Source of the DNA: CATQHB01 sp965262595
GTDB taxonomy: Bacteria > Chloroflexota > Dehalococcoidia > Lucifugimonadales > UBA3495
Length of the DNA: 64,000 bases
Reading direction: 5' to 3'
NCBI GenBank assembly: GCA_965262595.1
Contig: OZ253548.1
Location: 62,001 to 126,000, forward strand
The notes beneath the pieces are model-generated. The model was not told where the DNA came from, did no database searches, and saw only the letters and a list, made by a program, of their open reading frames with translations. Position 1 is the first letter of the stretch. Each line of letters opens with the position of its first letter. Shown in pieces: positions 60,747 through 64,000 of this stretch. The translations under genes and the position numbers were made by a program.

Positions 60747-61167
60747 AATGGCATCACCCCCCGTTGGTGTCTATTTTGGCCGATGGCCGGAGCGCTGGCA
60801 GGCCCCGATGCTTCGCGGAAAAGTCGCTTGTTTCCGGCTCCGCTTATCCGAAGATTTCGGTTGCAGGCAGTTTACGCGCGCGCCATATTCCGGTCAATTT
60901 CGTTGCCAAGCAATTAGGTGAGATTGCCGAAGTCGTCACTAGATAAGGGTAAGTTCAACCGCCTCAACCGGACCCAGGACAAGTCCGGCAGCCGTCGTAC
61001 AAGCCGGGTTGTGGGGGTGCTTCCAGGGTAACCAATACGGCGGATCGCGGGAGTTGACTTGAACAAGGCGTTTATTGGCTGGTGCGCTCGAGAATGACAA
61101 GAACGCCCCGGAGTTCCCCGGGGCGTTCCATTGTGGCCTAAGTTGGGTTTGAAGTTTCGGCGCGGTC
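60747..61167. other. Intergenic region
   Basis: A 421-base gap between co-directional minus-strand genes. It holds the terminator at 61102-61127 and no recognised gene. Confidence 0.5.
61102..61127 (-). terminator. Terminator after the tandem NIPSNAP gene
   Basis: A 10-bp stem (AACGCCCCGG / CCGGGGCGTT) with a 6-base loop, 41 bases past the stop of the minus-strand gene. On the minus strand the sequence after it is CTTGTCATTCT, only moderately T-rich. Confidence 0.6.
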
Positions 61168-61794
61168 CTAATGCATGGGCGAGAAAGCCGCTGGTACCAG
61201 CACCTTGTTTTCCTGCCGGAGCATTGACTCGCGATAGGACCCTCCCGGAGGCCAGACACCGGCGGCGCGGGTCTCCGCACGAATACGTTCGCGCGCGTTC
61301 AGGTCCTCATAGGGCCAAATGTGCACCCACTTGTTGAGAGCGCCCAGTTCGGTGGACATTCCTGCCGCCAACGGCGAGTATTCCTCCCGCTGCGGAATCG
61401 CCTTGCCCCAACTCTCGATCAGGCCGGCGATGGCGCCGGGAAGGAAGGTGTAGCTGCGCATTTCGTATACGCCGCCCAGAGCCTGGTCGCCGCCCATCTC
61501 CCGCATAAAGGGAGCCGGGTTATAAATCTCCGATTCCTGGTTAACGATCAGGTCGGAGCTGCTAAATTGCCGAAGGTCGGTATCTTTGGCCATGGCATCA
61601 CGGACATCCTGGCGATGCTTCAGGTCCTCGAACGGCCAAATGTGGACCACCTGGTTCAACGGTCCGATGTCAGTGTGCCAGAACCCGCCCAGCTTGGAAT
61701 GCTTTTCTCGGAAAGGCATTCGCTTGGCGAACCGTTCTTCAAATTCCGGGACTGCTCCCGGCTTGAGAGTGTAAGTCCTCAACTCGTAGATCAT
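61168..61794 (-). CDS. Tandem NIPSNAP-domain protein
   Basis: A 208-residue protein with two NIPSNAP domains of about 100 residues each. The repeats are plain: MIYELRTYTLKPGAVPEFEE and VYEMRSYTFLPGAIAGLIES open them, and NQVVHIWPFEDLKHRQDVR and NKWVHIWPYEDLNARERIR mark the second half of each. The fold should be one whole alpha/beta barrel from a single chain. GGGAGGAAG precedes the ATG. The role of NIPSNAP proteins in bacteria is poorly known; they recur beside catabolic genes, and a single-domain relative is at 39627. Confidence 0.88.
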   Translation of the reverse strand: MIYELRTYTLKPGAVPEFEERFAKRMPFREKHSKLGGFWHTDIGPLNQVVHIWPFEDLKHRQDVRDAMAKDTDLRQFSSSDLIVNQESEIYNPAPFMREMGGDQALGGVYEMRSYTFLPGAIAGLIESWGKAIPQREEYSPLAAGMSTELGALNKWVHIWPYEDLNARERIRAETRAAGVWPPGGSYRESMLRQENKVLVPAAFSPMH

Positions 61795-62256
61795 GCTTCC
61801 TCCCTGGTGTATGACGTGATTTTGGCGGCCTGCCCTCGGGGGAGGGATTACCGCCCGGTAGGGTAAGTTTACCAGCGATCCGCTGTTGGGACAAATTGAG
61901 CGTCACCGAAGACCCCAGACTCCAGTTGAGTACTTTTGAGTACTTTCATATTGGCCCGCCGGAATATAGGGGAAAGCGCCAACCAATGCCCGAGTCCCTG
62001 ACCGGTGGGCTGCATCGCGACGGATTGCCTCGGCGATACTTGACCCACCCGCCAACCGGCGCAGGCTAATTTGTGATGTTGCGCCGGTAGGCCCTAACCT
62101 GGCCTCCCGGGGCTGTGCCTTTGCACCCCTGGCCGCGGGGCCTTAAAATGCCTTTGGTACCAGGGAAGATAACCCGTCTGTTACCCTGGTGGGCGTTCCA
62201 GTCAATAAGTTGGCAACGCCCGTAAAAGCAAATACCGTAAAAAGGATGGCCGCAAT
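61795..62256. other. Divergent intergenic region
   Basis: A 462-base gap. A weak stem near 62157-62190 (ACCAGGG / CCCTGGT, long loop) could be in the leader of the LLM gene. No clear promoter. Confidence 0.45.
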
Positions 62257-63366
62257 ATGCCTGCGTTAGAAGCTGGAATCCAGTTTCATCTTCCCACCTA
62301 CGCCCATGTTCCCCTGCCCCATATGGTGGATTTGGCTAAAGAGGCTGAAGCCAAGGGGGTTTCCCAATTTTGGGTTACCGACAATCTCAGGAGCCGCAAT
62401 ACCTTTGTAACCCTGGCGGCAATGGCCTCTAACCTCAATGTCAAGCTGGGTACGGCGGTAACGGTGCAGTACTTTCGTAATCCGGTGGACCTGGCCGATA
62501 TGATAGCCACGCTCAGCGAGTTGATGGACGGCCGGGAATTGAGTATCGGCCTGGGGCGAGGCAACCCTCGTACTCCAACGCTGATCAGGACTCCCAGGCC
62601 GGTCAGTATGCTGCGGGAGACGGCGCAAAGCCTGCGCCGGCTGCTGTCCGGTGAAGGCGTATGCTTTGCGGAGTACCCGAATATTCTTTCCTATTTTAAC
62701 TTCAATCCCGAGGCAACCTTCCGTCTGAACTTTAGTCCCGGCAGTCCCGTCCTGCTCTATTGCGGCAGCAACGGCCCCTTGGGGATGGCCGTGGGAGGCG
62801 AAAATATGGACGGGCTAATCTTCGGCGGTCACTATGTGGCGGCCCTGCGTACCGGTCGAGTCCCCAAGCTTTTGGAAACCTTTGATAACGCTGCTTCCCG
62901 GGGAGGGCAGAAAACTGCAATAGCCGAGGGAACCACCGCCTCCTCTGCCTCCCCCGCCTCTCCTACCCTCAAGGTGGCGGAGATAAAAATCTCCTTGTCC
63001 CGAGATCCGCTGGCGGCCCGGGAGTGGGTCAAGGAAAGCGCCGGTCACCGGGTGCTGACTATGTACCGCGGCGGCTATACCAATGAAGACATCCAAAAGT
63101 TGGGAGTATCCCTGGATGACATGGAGCGGCTGGATGCGGCGGAGAAAAAGGGGGCGTCCGAATCGGCCTTCAATGGGCTGGTAACCGATTCGATGATCGA
63201 CGCCATATTTATTGCCGGAACGCCGGGCGATTGCCTGGAGCGAATGCTGGAGGTTCGAGACATTGCCCGGGAACAGGGCTTCGGGCAATTGATGTTTTCC
63301 GAGTTGGGACCGGACTTGGACGAGGCTATGACCCTGCTGTGCGACGAGGTAATCCCCTCCCTCTAA
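62257..63366 (+). CDS. LLM class flavin-dependent oxidoreductase
   Basis: A 369-residue luciferase-like protein, the most divergent in the window. The start MPALEAGIQFHLPTYAHVPL fits, with AAAGGATGG 8-11 bases upstream. Motifs include FWVTDNLRSRNTFVTLAAMA and LSIGLGRGNPRTP. A low-complexity insert of Ser, Ala, Pro and Thr (about residues 226-240) lies between barrel elements. The barrel N-terminus resembles F420-dependent tetrahydromethanopterin-reductase-type members more than classical FMN monooxygenases, so the cofactor could be F420 or FMN. Confidence 0.85.
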   Translation: MPALEAGIQFHLPTYAHVPLPHMVDLAKEAEAKGVSQFWVTDNLRSRNTFVTLAAMASNLNVKLGTAVTVQYFRNPVDLADMIATLSELMDGRELSIGLGRGNPRTPTLIRTPRPVSMLRETAQSLRRLLSGEGVCFAEYPNILSYFNFNPEATFRLNFSPGSPVLLYCGSNGPLGMAVGGENMDGLIFGGHYVAALRTGRVPKLLETFDNAASRGGQKTAIAEGTTASSASPASPTLKVAEIKISLSRDPLAAREWVKESAGHRVLTMYRGGYTNEDIQKLGVSLDDMERLDAAEKKGASESAFNGLVTDSMIDAIFIAGTPGDCLERMLEVRDIAREQGFGQLMFSELGPDLDEAMTLLCDEVIPSL

Positions 63367-63474
63367 AGTGAACCCGAGGGGTTAACCGAGTGTCATAGGA
63401 GCGAAGCGCAGGGTAGGCCGGGAAGCCGAGTATTTCCGTGTTCTTATCCTTGTCGAATAGCTTAGCGATTCTTT

Positions 63475-63537
63475 CCTTCGACTGGCCCAGGATGAGCGGG
63501 GGTATTTGCCGTCCCTCGACAAGGTTAGGATGAGCCG
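63475..63537. repeat. Two decayed copies of the CCTTCGA...AGGATGAGC repeat
   Basis: CCTTCGACTGGCCCAGGATG (from 63475) and CCCTCGACAAGGTTAGGATG (from 63513) are direct, imperfect copies of the short repeat also found at 1797 and 29746. They lie between converging genes. Confidence 0.5.
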
Positions 63538-63624
63538 AAGTATCCCTGGGCTGGGATTCTTGAAAGACCCCGGTGGGAAGGACGATATTGTCTCAGTGCG
63601 TTGGAGCGATCGGCGAAAAATAAC

Positions 63625-63667
63625 CGAGCCTCGGACCACTTCTGCGTGACAGTTTATCCGAGGCTCG
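63625..63667 (-). terminator. Terminator of the solute-binding protein gene
   Basis: An 11-bp perfect stem (CGAGCCTCGGA / TCCGAGGCTCG), followed on the minus strand by GTTATTTTTCG. It lies 47 bases past the stop of the gene at 63714. Confidence 0.75.
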
Positions 63668-63713
63668 CCAGGGACCAGGTTGAAAGCCCGAGTCCATACC
63701 ATTGCTTGAAATA

Positions 63714-64000
63714 CTATTGCCGGTGCGGGACTTCCTCCCAATTGCTGAGCCAGCTTACGTTGCCTGACATCACCGGCCATTCGTCAATCGCGGGACCAAG
63801 AGGCCAAACCGAGTTCTCCTCGAAGAGCACAATTTGCGCCACATTTTCGAACATCCACTTAGTCATTTCCGCCGTTTTGGCCCAACGCTGTTCTTCGTCC
63901 ACCAAAACTGAAGCCTCATCCAGGAATGCCTCCAGCGTCGGATGCTCAAAGCCAAAGTTGAAGGAACCCTTGGGACTGTAAATCCGGAAGTAACCCAGAA
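63714..64000 (-). CDS. ABC transporter substrate-binding protein, family 5, C-terminal part
   Basis: The last 95 residues of a DppA/OppA-type binding protein; the N-terminus lies beyond the window. The frame runs open to the right edge as Leu-Gly-Tyr-Phe-Arg-Ile, with NFGFEHPTLEAFLDEAS, then EEQRWAKTAEMTKWMFEN, Ile-Val-Leu-Phe-Glu, and ends GNVSWLSNWEEVPHRQ. The pattern of a final helix that lists chores (Glu-Glu-Gln-Arg) and a hydrophobic strand is typical of SBP_bac_5 proteins. It is not the same as the protein at 13301. A clean terminator follows. Confidence 0.85.
   Translation of the reverse strand, partial: LGYFRIYSPKGSFNFGFEHPTLEAFLDEASVLVDEEQRWAKTAEMTKWMFENVAQIVLFEENSVWPLGPAIDEWPVMSGNVSWLSNWEEVPHRQ

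Noticed and set aside
1..64000. CRISPR array, prophage or integrative element
   Set aside because: No spaced repeats, integrase, phage structural or conjugation genes were seen; mobile content is limited to IS remnants and miniature elements.

Overview
The window is a dense, GC-rich (high-50s % by eye) bacterial chromosome segment with about 46 protein-coding genes, mostly catabolic oxidoreductases and hydrolases. No rRNA, tRNA, CRISPR array or replication origin is visible. Seven luciferase-like flavin monooxygenase (LLM) genes, CaiB/BaiF CoA-transferases, amidohydrolase_2 proteins, two DUF1800/DUF1501 pairs, NIPSNAP and VOC proteins and THI5-like proteins occur together. This gene mix suggests a Chloroflexota genome of the SAR202/Dehalococcoidia type, which is known for flavin-monooxygenase paralogue expansions and use of recalcitrant organic matter. 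That placement is inference from gene content; there is no phylogenetic marker here except clpS.

Left part (1-20.8 kb): a DUF1800-DUF1501 pair cut by the window edge; an LLM oxidoreductase; an amidohydrolase; a small membrane protein; a decayed IS5-family element and its 101-bp miniature relative; two VOC proteins; an SDR lacking its catalytic Ser/Tyr; an amidohydrolase-LLM module; a dipeptide/oligopeptide-type ABC importer operon (binding lipoprotein plus two permeases, no ATPases); a BenD-like diol dehydrogenase next to a Rieske ring hydroxylase; and two translationally coupled LLM monooxygenases.

Middle (20.8-40 kb): a 627-aa protein of unknown function; a small unknown protein; an NHL-repeat protein; a second, complete DUF1800-DUF1501 pair; a second amidohydrolase-LLM module; an HpaB-type hydroxylase; two thiamine-diphosphate enzymes, one with altered cofactor motifs; an alpha/beta hydrolase; clpS; and a cytoplasmic SBP/THI5-like protein.

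Right part (40-64 kb): a frameshifted META-domain lipoprotein and a HAD fragment; a CoA-ester cluster (two CaiB/BaiF transferases, MmgE/PrpD, an acyl-CoA dehydrogenase fold enzyme); an epimerase; an amidase; a second THI5-like protein; an MFS exporter; an arylamine N-acetyltransferase; a carboxymuconolactone-decarboxylase-like protein; a PEP-mutase/oxaloacetate-decarboxylase-type lyase; a GMC oxidoreductase; a RidA homologue; two more LLMs; a tandem NIPSNAP protein; and the end of a family-5 solute-binding protein.

Taken together the genes describe oxidative opening (flavin and Rieske oxygenases), lactone/amide/ester hydrolysis, CoA transfer and lyase steps for a variety of organic acids and rings. 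The features that stand out as not explained by standard annotation are: the repeated amidohydrolase-LLM pairing, two cytoplasmic THI5-like proteins sharing a Cys-Glu-Trp-Gly motif, an SDR and a ThDP enzyme with substituted catalytic residues, the 627-aa orphan, and miniature elements that sit exactly on stop codons.
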